A stretch of 45,226 nt of DNA from 13-2-20CM-68-14 sp046723355 (GTDB lineage: Bacteria; Actinomycetota; Thermoleophilia; Gaiellales; Gaiellaceae): assembly GCA_046723355.1 (NCBI GenBank), contig JBKOUJ010000058.1, positions 1-45,226 of the forward strand, read 5' to 3'. The notes under the pieces are model-generated. The model worked only from the letters and a program-made list of their open reading frames with translations, did no database searches and was not told where the DNA came from. This document shows, in pieces, positions 1 through 8,669 of the stretch (positions within the stretch are counted from its first letter, which is position 1; each line of letters begins with the position of its first letter). The position numbers and the translations under genes are program-made.

Positions 1-77
1 AGCCAGACCTCGGACATGCCGCCGCCGCCGAGGAGCGTGTCGAGCCGGTAGCGGCCCGCCACCAGTTCGTCTGCCAC
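1..77 (-). CDS. Ser/Thr protein kinase, N-terminus only (runs off the window)
   Basis: Reading leftwards from a GTG at 77, the 25 codons in the window end in YRLDTLLGGGGMSEVW. This is the start of a PknB-type (Hanks) kinase domain, with the glycine-rich ATP loop (G-G-G-G-M-S-x-V) about ten residues after the usual GRYRL start. The enzyme would phosphorylate Ser/Thr on partner proteins. Catalytic loop and any membrane or PASTA part lie outside the window, so only the family can be named. There is no Shine-Dalgarno. A TAAGCT box on the same strand ends 6 nt before the GTG, which supports this start and a leaderless mRNA divergent from moeA. Confidence 0.75.
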   Translation of the reverse strand, partial: MADELVAGRYRLDTLLGGGGMSEVW

Positions 78-98
78 GCGGCTAGCTTATGTGGCCCG
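78..98. promoter_or_regulatory. overlapping divergent -10 boxes, kinase / moeA
   Basis: The gap between the two divergent starts holds a GCTAGC palindrome. Leftwards it reads TAAGCT (89-84), 6 nt before the kinase GTG. Rightwards it reads TAGCTT (83-88), 9 nt before an in-frame GTG at 98 of moeA. The two -10 boxes overlap, so the polymerases could compete. Confidence 0.5.
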
Positions 99-1291
99 TG
101 GCGGGTCTCCTGTCGATCGGCGAGGCGCAGCAGCTGATCCTCGCCCATGCGCGACGCCTGCCTGCGGAGCCCGTTCCGATCGGGGCCGCCTCGGGGCGCG
201 TGCTCGCAGAGGGCGCCCGCGCCGCCGTCGATCTGCCGCCGTTTCCCAGCTCGGCGATGGACGGCTTTGCGGTCCGTGCGGCCGACACCCCTGGTCGGCT
301 GCCGGTCGCGGCACGGATTCCGGCCGGAGCTCCGGCCGCCCAGTCGCTCGAGCCGGGGGAGGCGATGGGGATCGCCACCGGCGGCGTCGTCCCGGACGGC
401 GCAGATGCCGTCATCCCTATCGAGTACGTTGTCGATAATGACAACGACATCGAGGTGCAGCGCGCAACAGAGTCCGGCGATCACGTCCGCCCGCGGGGCG
501 GCGACATCCGGGCCGGGGAGGTCGTTGCCGAGGCCGGAACGACGCTCACGCCCGCGCGGCTTGGGGCGCTGGCGGCGGCCGGCGTCGCCGAAGTCCTCTG
601 CGCGCGCCGCCCGCGCGCCGCCGTCGTGCCCACGGGAACCGAGCTCCGGCGCCCCGGAGAGGCTCTGGGCCCGGGGCAGATCTACGAGTCCAACGGACTG
701 ATCCTTACGGCGCAGCTCCAAGCTGCGGGAGCCGAAGTGGCCGTGGACCCCGCCGTCGGCGATGACGAGGAGGCGCACCGTCTCGCGCTCGAGCGGGCGC
801 TGGAGGCCGATCTGGTCGTCACGTCAGGCGGCGTCTCGGTGGGACCCCACGATCTCGTTCGGCGAGTCGAGGCGGAGCTCGGGGTCGAGGAGGTCTTCTG
901 GCGGGTCGCGGTCAAGCCCGGCAAGCCGATCGCGTTCGGCGTGCGCGAGGGAACGCTCGTCTTCGGTCTGCCCGGAAACCCGGTCTCGGCCCTCGTCGGC
1001 TTCGAGCTGTTCGTGGCGCCGGCGGTCCGCGCGCTGCTAGGCGTGTCCGATCCGCTGCCGCCCTTTGAACGAGGCCGGCTCGCAGGCACGCGCCGCAGGA
1101 ACGCCGAGCGCGACGAGCTGCTGCGTGCGCGGGTCCGCCGTTCCGAGGACGGCGCCGTTCTGGAGCCGCTGAGCGGACAGGAGTCGCACATGATCGCGCG
1201 CGCGGCTGATGCCGACGCGCTCGTCTTCGTCCCACGCGGCGAGGGCGAGTTGGCAGACGGCGCTCGGGTCGACTACCTCCGCCTCGGCTGA
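89..1291 (+). CDS. moeA: molybdopterin molybdenumtransferase MoeA
   Basis: MoeA inserts molybdate into adenylylated molybdopterin in the last cytoplasmic step of molybdenum cofactor synthesis. The protein has about 400 residues, the normal MoeA length. The N-terminal region carries PSSAMDGFAVRA (about residues 53-64). The MoCF-binding domain shows VVPTGTEL, YESNG, VVTSGGVSVGPHD and FGLPGNPVSALVGFE (about 180-310). Domain IV follows to the C-terminus. The ATG at 89 touches the -10 box, so the GTG at 98, three codons in, is the better start if the mRNA is leaderless. The partner genes moaC and mogA lie 9 kb away, so the pathway is split in this window. Confidence 0.93.
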   Translation: MWPVAGLLSIGEAQQLILAHARRLPAEPVPIGAASGRVLAEGARAAVDLPPFPSSAMDGFAVRAADTPGRLPVAARIPAGAPAAQSLEPGEAMGIATGGVVPDGADAVIPIEYVVDNDNDIEVQRATESGDHVRPRGGDIRAGEVVAEAGTTLTPARLGALAAAGVAEVLCARRPRAAVVPTGTELRRPGEALGPGQIYESNGLILTAQLQAAGAEVAVDPAVGDDEEAHRLALERALEADLVVTSGGVSVGPHDLVRRVEAELGVEEVFWRVAVKPGKPIAFGVREGTLVFGLPGNPVSALVGFELFVAPAVRALLGVSDPLPPFERGRLAGTRRRNAERDELLRARVRRSEDGAVLEPLSGQESHMIARAADADALVFVPRGEGELADGARVDYLRLG

Positions 1292-1309
1292 TCTAGGCGC
1301 CAAGCCCTC

Positions 1310-3202
1310 TCATCCGCCTGCGGCCCGTCGGCGCTCCTCGGCGACAGCGCGCTTGCGTGCGCGCTGCGCCAGGACCATCGAACGCAGCCCACTGCGGATC
1401 GGGCCGAGCCCGCGCTCGGAGGCGTCGGGGTATGGCGCGTATCGCTTGATGGTCAGCGCGGCGAACTGTCCTGCCACGGCGAGCCATGCCAGTCCGATCA
1501 CGAACGTCGGAATCGAGATGAAGCGGACAGCGACCAGCTCCGCGAGGTACCACGGCCCATCGAGGCCCAGCCCGTAGCGCGACGCAAATGAGACCAGCAC
1601 GATGACGGGGCCGAGAAATCCTGCCGCGTAGACGCTGGCGCGTAGCCAGAGCGGCCGCGATTGCACCTGGGGCAGCCACAACCACGCGTGGAGAGACGGG
1701 AGAACGATCAGCAGGGAGTACGGGTTCGTGGCCACGACAAGCAGTCCGACGACGCCGAGCGCCAGCAGGGCCGCCGTGTGACCCGCGAGCTCCTCGTCGA
1801 TTCCGACAGGCCGCCGCGGTGTCAGACGAGAGCGCGCGAGGACCCACCCGAGCACGGCAATGGCAGCGAGACCGAGCAGCCCGAGCAGAGGCCAGTGGCG
1901 CGCCGCCGGGCTGTGCGGACCGAGGGGCAAGGCCGCGCCGGTCGGCCAGACCCCGACGAGTGCGAAGAGGACGAAGGCAGCGCCGACCGAGAGCCAGACG
2001 AGCAAGCGGCTGCGGTAGCTCCGCAGCGCCGGCGCGATCGGTACGTGACGCCGACGGCAGCGGGCAAAGAGGTCGACGGCGGCGATCAGGAACGGAAGCA
2101 ACGCGGCGATCAGCACGAGCTGGATCGCCCAGCCCCGGATCACGCGCGCGCCGAGGTAGACGTAGCTGGAGGTGCCTTGCACGAGCTCCGCTCCTTGATC
2201 GAGGGCGCGGAGAAGCTCCTGCGCGCTTCGGCCGATTTGCGCGAGGCGCCCACCGTTCAGGCGCTGGGGCGTGTCCGAAAAAGGAGGGGGTCCCCTGTCA
2301 TCGGCCGTTGTGAGCGCCACCGCGCCGACCCCGTGCGAGAGCACTGGACCCTGTTCGTAGAGCGTGAACGGAAAGGCGAGATCGAGTAGCTGAGTGAAGG
2401 CGCCTGGCCGGCGGGGTGGCGCCCCGGCTTGCTCCTGAATTCGTGCGGCGGTCGTCTCCACGAGGCCTGGGTCGGCCTCTCGGGCCGTGTTTCCGGCAAT
2501 CACGAGCCGAGCGGTGTTCCGTCCCGCGATCGAGTCGAGCACCACCGCCGTCACGATCCGATCGCGAAAGTCGGCGCCGAACCGATTGGCTCCGAGCCCG
2601 CCGAACTCGCCGCCGTCTGTCGCAACGAAGAAGAGCGTATGCGCCGGGCTGACGATGCTGGCGCCCGGTGGGGCGTTCCCGGAGACGGAGGTCGCGTAGG
2701 ACCGTGCGAGCTCGATCAGTGCGGCGATCCCTGAGGCATTGTCGTTCGCACCTGGCCCCGTCCCGAGGTTGTCGAGGTGGGCGAGGACGGCGAGCGCCTG
2801 GGGCGAGCGGCCGGGAATCGTGACGATCAGGTTCTCGAGGTGAACGCGGCCCTTCCCCGGAATGGTGGCTACGAAGGGCTCACGGCGGACGCGGAGCCCG
2901 ATCCTCCCGACCTCGTCCGCGAACCACTGACGAGCGCTCGTCGCCCCCGGAGACCCGGGCGATCGGTCGGGAAAGGTCTGGGCGAGGTCCCGCGCCAGGG
3001 CCGTGGCGCGCGCTTTGTCGAACGCGGGCGGCAGCGTCGGCACCGCTGCTCGGAGCGCAGGAGGCTTCCCGACGCTGAAGGCGGCGATGAGCAGGGGAAT
3101 TCCCACGAGGAGCCAGGTGCCCCGGTAGAGCCGGGCGTTGATCGGCCGCTCGAGGGAGCCGGGGCGCGCACGCGCACGCGCGGGAGGCCGATTTGCGGCC
3201 AT
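1310..3202 (-). CDS. membrane-anchored M28-family peptidase-like protein, altered active site
   Basis: This 630-residue protein has one N-terminal membrane segment (about 30-47), an M28 zinc-aminopeptidase-like domain outside the membrane (about 60-350) and roughly six C-terminal membrane helices. HLDN, GANDNASG and VVLDS match three metal-binding blocks of M28. The usual glutamate pair (EE-x-G-x-x-G) reads GGEFGGLGA here, so the position of the general base is Gly. The last metal-binding block, normally ending YH-T-x-x-D, reads PPFSDTPQ. Activity is therefore uncertain. The ATG at 3202 is chosen because TATAGC ends 6 nt before it; longer forms would run through that promoter. The gene converges on moeA with an 18-nt gap. 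Confidence 0.75.
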   Translation of the reverse strand: MAANRPPARARARPGSLERPINARLYRGTWLLVGIPLLIAAFSVGKPPALRAAVPTLPPAFDKARATALARDLAQTFPDRSPGSPGATSARQWFADEVGRIGLRVRREPFVATIPGKGRVHLENLIVTIPGRSPQALAVLAHLDNLGTGPGANDNASGIAALIELARSYATSVSGNAPPGASIVSPAHTLFFVATDGGEFGGLGANRFGADFRDRIVTAVVLDSIAGRNTARLVIAGNTAREADPGLVETTAARIQEQAGAPPRRPGAFTQLLDLAFPFTLYEQGPVLSHGVGAVALTTADDRGPPPFSDTPQRLNGGRLAQIGRSAQELLRALDQGAELVQGTSSYVYLGARVIRGWAIQLVLIAALLPFLIAAVDLFARCRRRHVPIAPALRSYRSRLLVWLSVGAAFVLFALVGVWPTGAALPLGPHSPAARHWPLLGLLGLAAIAVLGWVLARSRLTPRRPVGIDEELAGHTAALLALGVVGLLVVATNPYSLLIVLPSLHAWLWLPQVQSRPLWLRASVYAAGFLGPVIVLVSFASRYGLGLDGPWYLAELVAVRFISIPTFVIGLAWLAVAGQFAALTIKRYAPYPDASERGLGPIRSGLRSMVLAQRARKRAVAEERRRAAGG

Positions 3203-3222
3203 GCCGAGGCTATAGTAGGGAG
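3203..3222. promoter_or_regulatory. divergent promoter, M28-like protein / response regulator
   Basis: Leftwards, TATAGC (3214-3209) stands 6 nt before the ATG at 3202. Rightwards, TATAGT (3211-3216) would start transcription near 3223, leaving a leader of about 36 nt before the response regulator. The boxes overlap. No clear -35 is visible on either side. Confidence 0.5.
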
Positions 3223-3258
3223 CCGAGGCCGAAACACGGGCAGGCACACTTCTTGCTC

Positions 3259-3957
3259 ATGCCTGATTCCTCAACGATTCTCCTCGTCGACGACGAGGAT
3301 TCGGTCCAGAAGCTCCTCACGTATCCGCTCGAGCGCGACGGCTTCCGAGTCGTCCAGGCGCGCGACGGCGAGCAGGCGCTCAAGCTATTTGGCCACGAGC
3401 AGATCGACCTCGTCGTGCTCGATCTGATGCTGCCGAAGGTCGACGGTCTCGAGGTCTGCCGCCGCCTCCGTGCAGGCAGCGACGTGCCGATCATCATGCT
3501 GACCGCGCGCGGCGAGGAGCTGGACAAGGTTCTCGGGCTGGAACTGGGCGCCGACGACTACATCACGAAGCCGTTCTCGATTCGCGAGTTCCGCAGCCGC
3601 GTCCGCGCTCTGCTCCGCCGGGCTGCGCTTCCCCGCGACCGGTCGCAGCACGACGGCCAGGTCATCGAATCGGGAGACGTCCGCATCGATCCCGCGAAGC
3701 GAACGGTCGAGCTCGGCGGCGAGCCCGTGCAGCTGACCTACGTCGAGTTCGAGCTGCTCCGAGCACTTGCGGCCGAGCCGGGCCGGGTCTTCACCCGCGA
3801 GATGCTGCTTCGGGCGCTCTGGGGCGACTCTGCGTACCGCGAGCCGCGCACCATCGACGTCCACATCCGGCACCTTCGCGAGAAGCTCGAGCGAGACGCG
3901 CGCGAGCCCGAGTACCTCTTCACGGTGCGGGGAGTCGGCTACCGGTTTCGGGACTGA
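3259..3957 (+). CDS. OmpR/PhoB-family response regulator
   Basis: A two-component DNA-binding regulator of 232 residues. The receiver domain (about 6-120) has the acidic pair DDE (11-13), the phosphoacceptor Asp55 in VVLDLMLP, the switch Thr in MLTARGE and Lys104 in YITKPFS. A winged-helix trans_reg_C domain fills about 140-230, ending VRGVGYRFRD as in PhoB. The ATG at 3259 gives the standard N-terminus; the in-frame codon further upstream would add an unrelated basic stretch. The stop overlaps the kinase ATG (TGATG), so regulator and sensor are co-translated. The sensed signal cannot be told from sequence. Confidence 0.93.
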   Translation: MPDSSTILLVDDEDSVQKLLTYPLERDGFRVVQARDGEQALKLFGHEQIDLVVLDLMLPKVDGLEVCRRLRAGSDVPIIMLTARGEELDKVLGLELGADDYITKPFSIREFRSRVRALLRRAALPRDRSQHDGQVIESGDVRIDPAKRTVELGGEPVQLTYVEFELLRALAAEPGRVFTREMLLRALWGDSAYREPRTIDVHIRHLREKLERDAREPEYLFTVRGVGYRFRD

Positions 3958-5369
3958 TGAGCGCTTTCAGGACAGTCGGAGCACGGCTCAGCCTCGCTTT
4001 GCTCGTGGTCGTCGCGCTAGTGCTCGGACTCGTCTACCTCATCATCGTGCCGTCGCTGCGATCGCGGCTGGTCGACTCACGGCTCAACGCCCTCGACCGC
4101 GCCGCGGCGACACTCGCGAAGGAGTACGCGCGGAACAATCGTGACCCCGACTTTTTTTCCAACGCTTCCGCCGACACGAATGCGCGCGTCATCCTGATGT
4201 CCGTCGTCAACTCGCAGTCGCCGACGCTCGTGGCGCCGGGCGGTTTCTCGTCGCTCCCGGGGCGTAACCTCGGCGATTACACGAACGATCCGGTCGCGAC
4301 GCGGACGGCGCAAACGTCAAGCCGTCAGCGGGGGACGGTCAAGCGGAGCGACGGGGATTTCGCCGAGGTCGCGGCGCCGATCCGGGACGGGAGCGGGAAC
4401 ATCCTCCTCCTCTCTGCCCCGCTGCACGATGCGCTTGCCGATGTCGACGCCGTTCAGCGGCGCATGGTGTTCGCAGGCGTGCTCGCGCTGTTCGTGGCTC
4501 TGGCGATCGGATACGGAGCCGCGCGGCTGTTCGCACGTAGGATTCGGCGTCTGGAGCAGGCCGCGGAGCGAATCGCGAGCGGCCGCTTCGACGAGCCGGT
4601 CGCCGACAGTGGTTCCGACGAGCTCGGCGAGCTCTCGCGCGCATTCGACCGCATGCGGGTGCGGCTGGCCGGCCTTGACCACGCGCGCCGCGCATTCGTT
4701 GCCAACGCGTCGCATGAGCTTCGGACTCCGCTCTTTGCGCTCGGCGGCTTCCTCGAGCTGCTCGAAGACGAGGAGCTCGACGAGCGGACCCGGCACGAGT
4801 TCTTCGAAACGATGGCGGGCCAGGTCCGTCGGTTGACCAAGCTCGCCGACGACCTGCTCGACCTGTCGCGGCTGGACGCGGGACGGCTACACGTCGAAAC
4901 GCAGTCGATCGAGCTCGGACGCGTGGCTGGAGCCGCCGTCGAGGAGTTCTCGGGCGTTGCGCTCGCCTCGGACCACCCCCTGGACTTCGCGCGGAACGGG
5001 GCGACCGAGGCGCTCGGAGACCCGCAGCGTGTCCTGCAGATCGCACGCATCCTTCTCGAGAACGCGCTCGTTCATACGCCCCCGGGGACGCCGGTCGAGG
5101 TCGCGGTGCGGCGCGTGAACGGGCGCGCCGAACTCAGCGTCGTCGACGCCGGCCCGGGGATCAGCGCCGAGGACCGTGCCGAGCTCTTCGAGCGGTTCTT
5201 CCGAGGGGACAGCACGAAGGCGTCAGGGAGCGGTCTTGGACTGGCGATCGCGAAGCAGCTCGCAGAACTGATGGGCGGTCGGATCGAGCTGGACTCCGCG
5301 CCGGGGCGCACGGTCTTCTCACTGGTCTTGCCGGCCGAGGAGTCGGCGGCGGAGCGCGTGAAGGGTTGA
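3957..5369 (+). CDS. HAMP-domain sensor histidine kinase
   Basis: Cognate sensor of the preceding regulator, 470 residues. Two membrane helices (about 11-31 and 170-190) flank a roughly 135-residue extracytoplasmic sensor with no domain I recognise. HAMP follows (about 190-243), then HisKA with the phosphoacceptor His253 in SHELRTP, then a HATPase_c domain with N box (LLENALVHTPPG), G1 (DAGPGIS), F box (ERFFRG) and G2 (GSGLGLAIAKQL). All kinase motifs are intact. The architecture matches envelope-sensing kinases such as MtrB/BaeS types, but the ligand is unknown. Confidence 0.93.
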   Translation: MSAFRTVGARLSLALLVVVALVLGLVYLIIVPSLRSRLVDSRLNALDRAAATLAKEYARNNRDPDFFSNASADTNARVILMSVVNSQSPTLVAPGGFSSLPGRNLGDYTNDPVATRTAQTSSRQRGTVKRSDGDFAEVAAPIRDGSGNILLLSAPLHDALADVDAVQRRMVFAGVLALFVALAIGYGAARLFARRIRRLEQAAERIASGRFDEPVADSGSDELGELSRAFDRMRVRLAGLDHARRAFVANASHELRTPLFALGGFLELLEDEELDERTRHEFFETMAGQVRRLTKLADDLLDLSRLDAGRLHVETQSIELGRVAGAAVEEFSGVALASDHPLDFARNGATEALGDPQRVLQIARILLENALVHTPPGTPVEVAVRRVNGRAELSVVDAGPGISAEDRAELFERFFRGDSTKASGSGLGLAIAKQLAELMGGRIELDSAPGRTVFSLVLPAEESAAERVKG

Positions 5370-5458
5370 TCTTCGCCCGAGCACCGCGGTTCTCCAGTGG
5401 TGCCGCGTGAACCAAAGGCATCCCGGCCTCCTCCCCACTGCGAGCGTAGCGGTGAAGC

Positions 5459-5560
5459 CGTCACGCGCGGGTGACGCGGACGTGGCGATTCTGTGCGACC
5501 GACGCCGTCAGATCGGTGCCGAAAAACATGAAGACGCGTCCGTCGCCGCGACGGCTTTTC
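5459..5560 (+). terminator. weak hairpins after the two-component pair
   Basis: The 273-nt gap between the kinase stop and the HtrA start holds no gene. It has a 6-bp hairpin CGTCAC/GTGACG (5459-5476) and a second hairpin CCGTC-GCCGC-GACGG (5540-5554) followed by CTTTT. The second could be a weak intrinsic terminator for the regulator-kinase operon. Confidence 0.3.
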
Positions 5561-5629
5561 CCGTGGAAAGTCTCGCGGGGCGCTGCGTGACCGGGTTTGG
5601 GCCCCATCGGCGCCGAGAACCTTCGCCGC

Positions 5630-5643
5630 TACAGTGCGATCCG
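5630..5643 (+). promoter_or_regulatory. leaderless -10 of the HtrA gene
   Basis: TACAGT (5630-5635) lies 7 nt before the GTG at 5643. There is no Shine-Dalgarno. Confidence 0.5.
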
Positions 5644-6857
5644 TGCGCGCGCGTCCCGGTTCTACCGCTGTGATCGCGATCGTTGCCGCCCTGATCGGCG
5701 GCGTTTTGGTTGTCGCGGTAGGCAAGGCGGCCGGCTGGTTCGACAACGGCACCAAGAAGACGGTGATCGTGCAGACGCCGACGGTCGCGGAGGCCGTCGT
5801 CAGCTCCAAATCTGCTGCCAGCGCGAAGCCGCTGCTCGGGAACCGCTTCGATCCGAGCCGGATTTACGCCTCCCGCTCGCCGGGGGTCGTGACGATCTTC
5901 GCGATCTACGGCGGTAACAGCGAGTCGGCTCAGCAGGCGCAGGGATCCGGCTTCGTCGTTTCCCCGAAGGGCTACATCCTCACGAACTCCCACGTGATCA
6001 CCAACGCCGGCGAGGGTGACAGCAAGGTTTCGGCGGCCGATCAGCTGTTCGTCGAGTTCCAGGACCGCGATCGCGTGCCCGCGAAGGTGGTTGGCTGGGA
6101 CATCTACGACGATGTTGGCCTGATCAAGGTCGATCCGGCACAGCACCGGCTCGATCCCGTCCCGCTCGGCGACTCGGCCAAGGTTGTCGTCGGTGCGCCG
6201 GTCGCTGCGATCGGAAGCCCGTTCGGCAACGTGAACTCGCTGAGCGTCGGCGTCGTCTCCGCGACCGAGCGCTCGATCGACTCGTTGACCTCGCGCTACA
6301 GCCTCGTCGATGCGATCCAGACCGACGCGCCGATCAACCACGGCAACTCCGGCGGGCCGCTCTTCGATGCACGCGGTCGGGTGATCGGGATAAACGCCCA
6401 GATCCGCAGCGACAGCGGCAGCGCCGAGGGCGTCGGCTTCGCCGTGCCCATCGATTCCGCTCGCCGCTCGATGACCCAGCTGATCGCGACCGGGCGCGTC
6501 TCATATGCCTACGTCGGCATCGAGACCGAGGATCTGATCCCGTCGATCGCCAAGCAGCTCGGGTACCCGATCTCCCACGGCGCTGTGGTCACACGCGTGA
6601 ATCCGCGCACGCCCGGCGCGGCCGCAGGCCTGCGCGCCGGGAGCGACCGCCGCGAGCTGCTGGGGGAGCAGTTCGTCCGCGGCGGGGACGTGATCGTGGC
6701 GATCAACGGGCAGCCGGTCGGGAGCGCCGCGGACGTCGTCCGGATCGTCACCGAGCAGCTGTCGCCGGGCCAATCGGTGCCCGTCACCTACATCCGCGCG
6801 GGCAGGCGCCACCGCTTGGTCGTCAAACTTGCCGAGCGGCCCGCCAATCCAGGTTAG
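5643..6857 (+). CDS. HtrA/DegP-type trypsin-like serine protease with PDZ domain
   Basis: A membrane-anchored quality-control protease of 404 residues acting outside the cytoplasmic membrane. One N-terminal membrane helix (about 9-28) is followed by a variable linker and a trypsin-like domain (about 75-285) with His117 in TNSHVI, Asp157 in YDDVGLIKV and Ser236 in GNSGGPL: a complete triad. A PDZ domain follows (about 290-395) with a substrate loop near YVGIE and the core RGGDVIVAINGQPV. The start is GTG 5643, because an upstream GTG at 5634 would overlap the -10 box. A 31-nt gap precedes the next gene. Confidence 0.93.
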   Translation: MRARPGSTAVIAIVAALIGGVLVVAVGKAAGWFDNGTKKTVIVQTPTVAEAVVSSKSAASAKPLLGNRFDPSRIYASRSPGVVTIFAIYGGNSESAQQAQGSGFVVSPKGYILTNSHVITNAGEGDSKVSAADQLFVEFQDRDRVPAKVVGWDIYDDVGLIKVDPAQHRLDPVPLGDSAKVVVGAPVAAIGSPFGNVNSLSVGVVSATERSIDSLTSRYSLVDAIQTDAPINHGNSGGPLFDARGRVIGINAQIRSDSGSAEGVGFAVPIDSARRSMTQLIATGRVSYAYVGIETEDLIPSIAKQLGYPISHGAVVTRVNPRTPGAAAGLRAGSDRRELLGEQFVRGGDVIVAINGQPVGSAADVVRIVTEQLSPGQSVPVTYIRAGRRHRLVVKLAERPANPG

Positions 6858-6888
6858 TCCGACCTATCCACGGGGAAGAGCGAGACGA

Positions 6889-7308
6889 GTGGACCCCCAC
6901 GACCGCTTCGTCCGGCTGAGCATTCCGGCGAAGGCCGAATACATCACTCTCGGCCGGCTGGCGCTGACGGCGATCGCCCGTGTGCGCCCGTTCTCTGCCG
7001 AAACGCTCAGCGATCTGAAGCTCGCCCTCACGGAGGCGTGCACGAACTCGGTTCGCCACGCCTATCGCGAGGGCCGTTCCGGCACGGTCGAGATCGTCTA
7101 CCAGATCGAACCGGACCGACTGGTCGTCGAAGTCGCGGACGAAGGCGCGGGCTTCGAGCCCGACGAGACCACGCGGGGCGGAAACGGCGACCTGAACGAA
7201 GGCGGCCTCGGGATCGCCATCATCCGGGCCGTCGCCGACGAGGTCGAAATCGGCGGGCGGGAAGCGGGAGGATCGCGGCTTCGCTTCGTGAAGTTCCTGG
7301 GCGACTAG
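6889..7308 (+). CDS. SpoIIAB/RsbW-like ATP-binding protein (probable anti-sigma factor)
   Basis: A 139-residue GHKL-fold protein. LALTEACTNSVRHAY (N box), VADEGAGFEP (G1) and NEGGLGIAIIRAV (G2) are the motifs of the HATPase_c_2 family that includes SpoIIAB and RsbW. Those proteins bind a sigma factor and phosphorylate an anti-anti-sigma partner. Start GTG 6889 has a purine-rich GGGGAAGAG about 8 nt upstream. No STAS-domain partner or sigma gene is adjacent; the nearest sigma-factor gene in the window is at 37 kb, so the partner is unknown. Confidence 0.82.
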   Translation: MDPHDRFVRLSIPAKAEYITLGRLALTAIARVRPFSAETLSDLKLALTEACTNSVRHAYREGRSGTVEIVYQIEPDRLVVEVADEGAGFEPDETTRGGNGDLNEGGLGIAIIRAVADEVEIGGREAGGSRLRFVKFLGD

Positions 7309-7353
7309 CGTCTATTCTCACCGCTTTCGCCTAAAACGACCCCTTCGGACACA

Positions 7354-8637
7354 GTGCTCCAGCTCATCAACGTTGGCAACAAGTCCCTGCTCGACTACGG
7401 GACAATCGCCACGCGTGGCTTGATGGAGGAGATCCGGAGGCTCGCGGCTCAGGTCGAAGGCAAGCGTGTCGTCCACCTCTCCGCAACGGCGTTCGGCGGC
7501 GGCGTGGCCGAGATCCTCTACGCGCTCGTTCCGCTGATGCGCGACGCCGGCTTGGAGGCCGAATGGCGGATCATCCAAGGCGCCGACGAGTTCTTCGGCG
7601 CGACGAAGACGATCCACAACGCTCTCCAGGGGTCGCCGCAAGGGCTCGCGCCCGAGCAGGAAGAGGTCTACCGACGGTACAACGAGACGAACGCCGAGCA
7701 GCTGGAGGACGAGTACGACTTCGTGATCGTCCACGACCCGCAACCGGCCTTTGTGATCGAGCACTTTCCTTCGTCGCAGGCGCGCTGGATCTGGCGCTGT
7801 CACATCGACCTCTCGACGCCGAATCAGAGCGTCCTGAATTTTTTGCTGCCGACCCTCGGGCGCTACGACGCCGCGATTTTCCACATGAACGAGTACGTCC
7901 CCGCGGCGCCGGGTCTGCCGCCCGCTTACATCTGGCCGCCGGCGATCGACCCGCTCACGCCGAAGAACATGGCCCTCTCGGCGGAAGACGCCGCGTACAT
8001 CGTCGACCAGTTCGGGATCGACGTCGAGCGGCCGCTGCTGACGCAGGTCTCGCGCTTCGACCCCTGGAAGGACCCGCTCGGCGTCATCGACGCCTATCGT
8101 GAGGTGAAGGAACGCTTTCCGGCCGTCCAGCTCGCCCTCGTCGGCTCTATGGCGCACGACGATCCCGAGGGCTGGGACTACTACAACCAGACCGTTGCCT
8201 ACGCGCAGGGCGATCCCGACATCTACATCCTCTCGAACCTCAACAACATCGGCGGGGTCGAGGTCAACGCCTTCCAGGTTCACTCGCACGCCGTCCTGCA
8301 GAAGTCGATTCGAGAGGGGTTCGGCCTCACGATCACCGAGGCCCTTTGGAAGACCCGCCCGGTCGTTGCCGGACGCGTCGGGGGGATCGTCCGACAGATC
8401 CAGGACGGCGAGACCGGCTGGCTCATCGATTCGGCCGTCGAGTGCGCAGACGCCTGCATCGAGATTCTTCGTGATCCGTCCGAGGCGCGCCTGCGCGCGC
8501 TCAAGGGGAAGGAATACGTCCGCCGCAACTTCCTGATGCCGCGTCTGCTCCGCGACTGGCTCGTGCTCTTCAACCGGCTGCTTGGAAACGACACGGCGGG
8601 CGCCGAGCTCGCCGTCGTCGGCGCCGCCGAGTCGTAG
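7354..8637 (+). CDS. treT: TreT-like trehalose synthase (GT4 glycosyltransferase)
   Basis: A 427-residue GT-B glycosyltransferase resembling trehalose glycosyltransferring synthase, which joins NDP-glucose and glucose directly to trehalose. The N-terminal half has the family's HLSATAFGGGVAEILYALVPL (nucleotide-sugar loop) and WIWRCHIDLSTPN. The C-terminal half has VSRFDPWKDPLGVIDAY and the retaining-GT4 signature REGFGLTITEALWKTRPVVAGRVGG (E-x7-E). GTG 7354 is used; a TATTCT box at 7313-7318 implies a leader of about 30 nt. It is followed 31 nt later by an OtsA-like gene, so both trehalose routes sit together. The substrate is inferred from family. Confidence 0.85.
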   Translation: MLQLINVGNKSLLDYGTIATRGLMEEIRRLAAQVEGKRVVHLSATAFGGGVAEILYALVPLMRDAGLEAEWRIIQGADEFFGATKTIHNALQGSPQGLAPEQEEVYRRYNETNAEQLEDEYDFVIVHDPQPAFVIEHFPSSQARWIWRCHIDLSTPNQSVLNFLLPTLGRYDAAIFHMNEYVPAAPGLPPAYIWPPAIDPLTPKNMALSAEDAAYIVDQFGIDVERPLLTQVSRFDPWKDPLGVIDAYREVKERFPAVQLALVGSMAHDDPEGWDYYNQTVAYAQGDPDIYILSNLNNIGGVEVNAFQVHSHAVLQKSIREGFGLTITEALWKTRPVVAGRVGGIVRQIQDGETGWLIDSAVECADACIEILRDPSEARLRALKGKEYVRRNFLMPRLLRDWLVLFNRLLGNDTAGAELAVVGAAES

Positions 8638-8653
8638 GCCGACACCGCCCGGT

Positions 8654-8669
8654 TAGGGTGTCCGCTCCA
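8654..8669 (+). promoter_or_regulatory. leaderless -10 of the OtsA-like gene
   Basis: TAGGGT (8654-8659) ends 9 nt before the ATG at 8669. No Shine-Dalgarno is present. Confidence 0.45.

Noticed and set aside
5370..5642. A small gene in the 273-nt gap before the HtrA gene
   Set aside because: Open frames there lack a credible start signal and any recognisable protein pattern.
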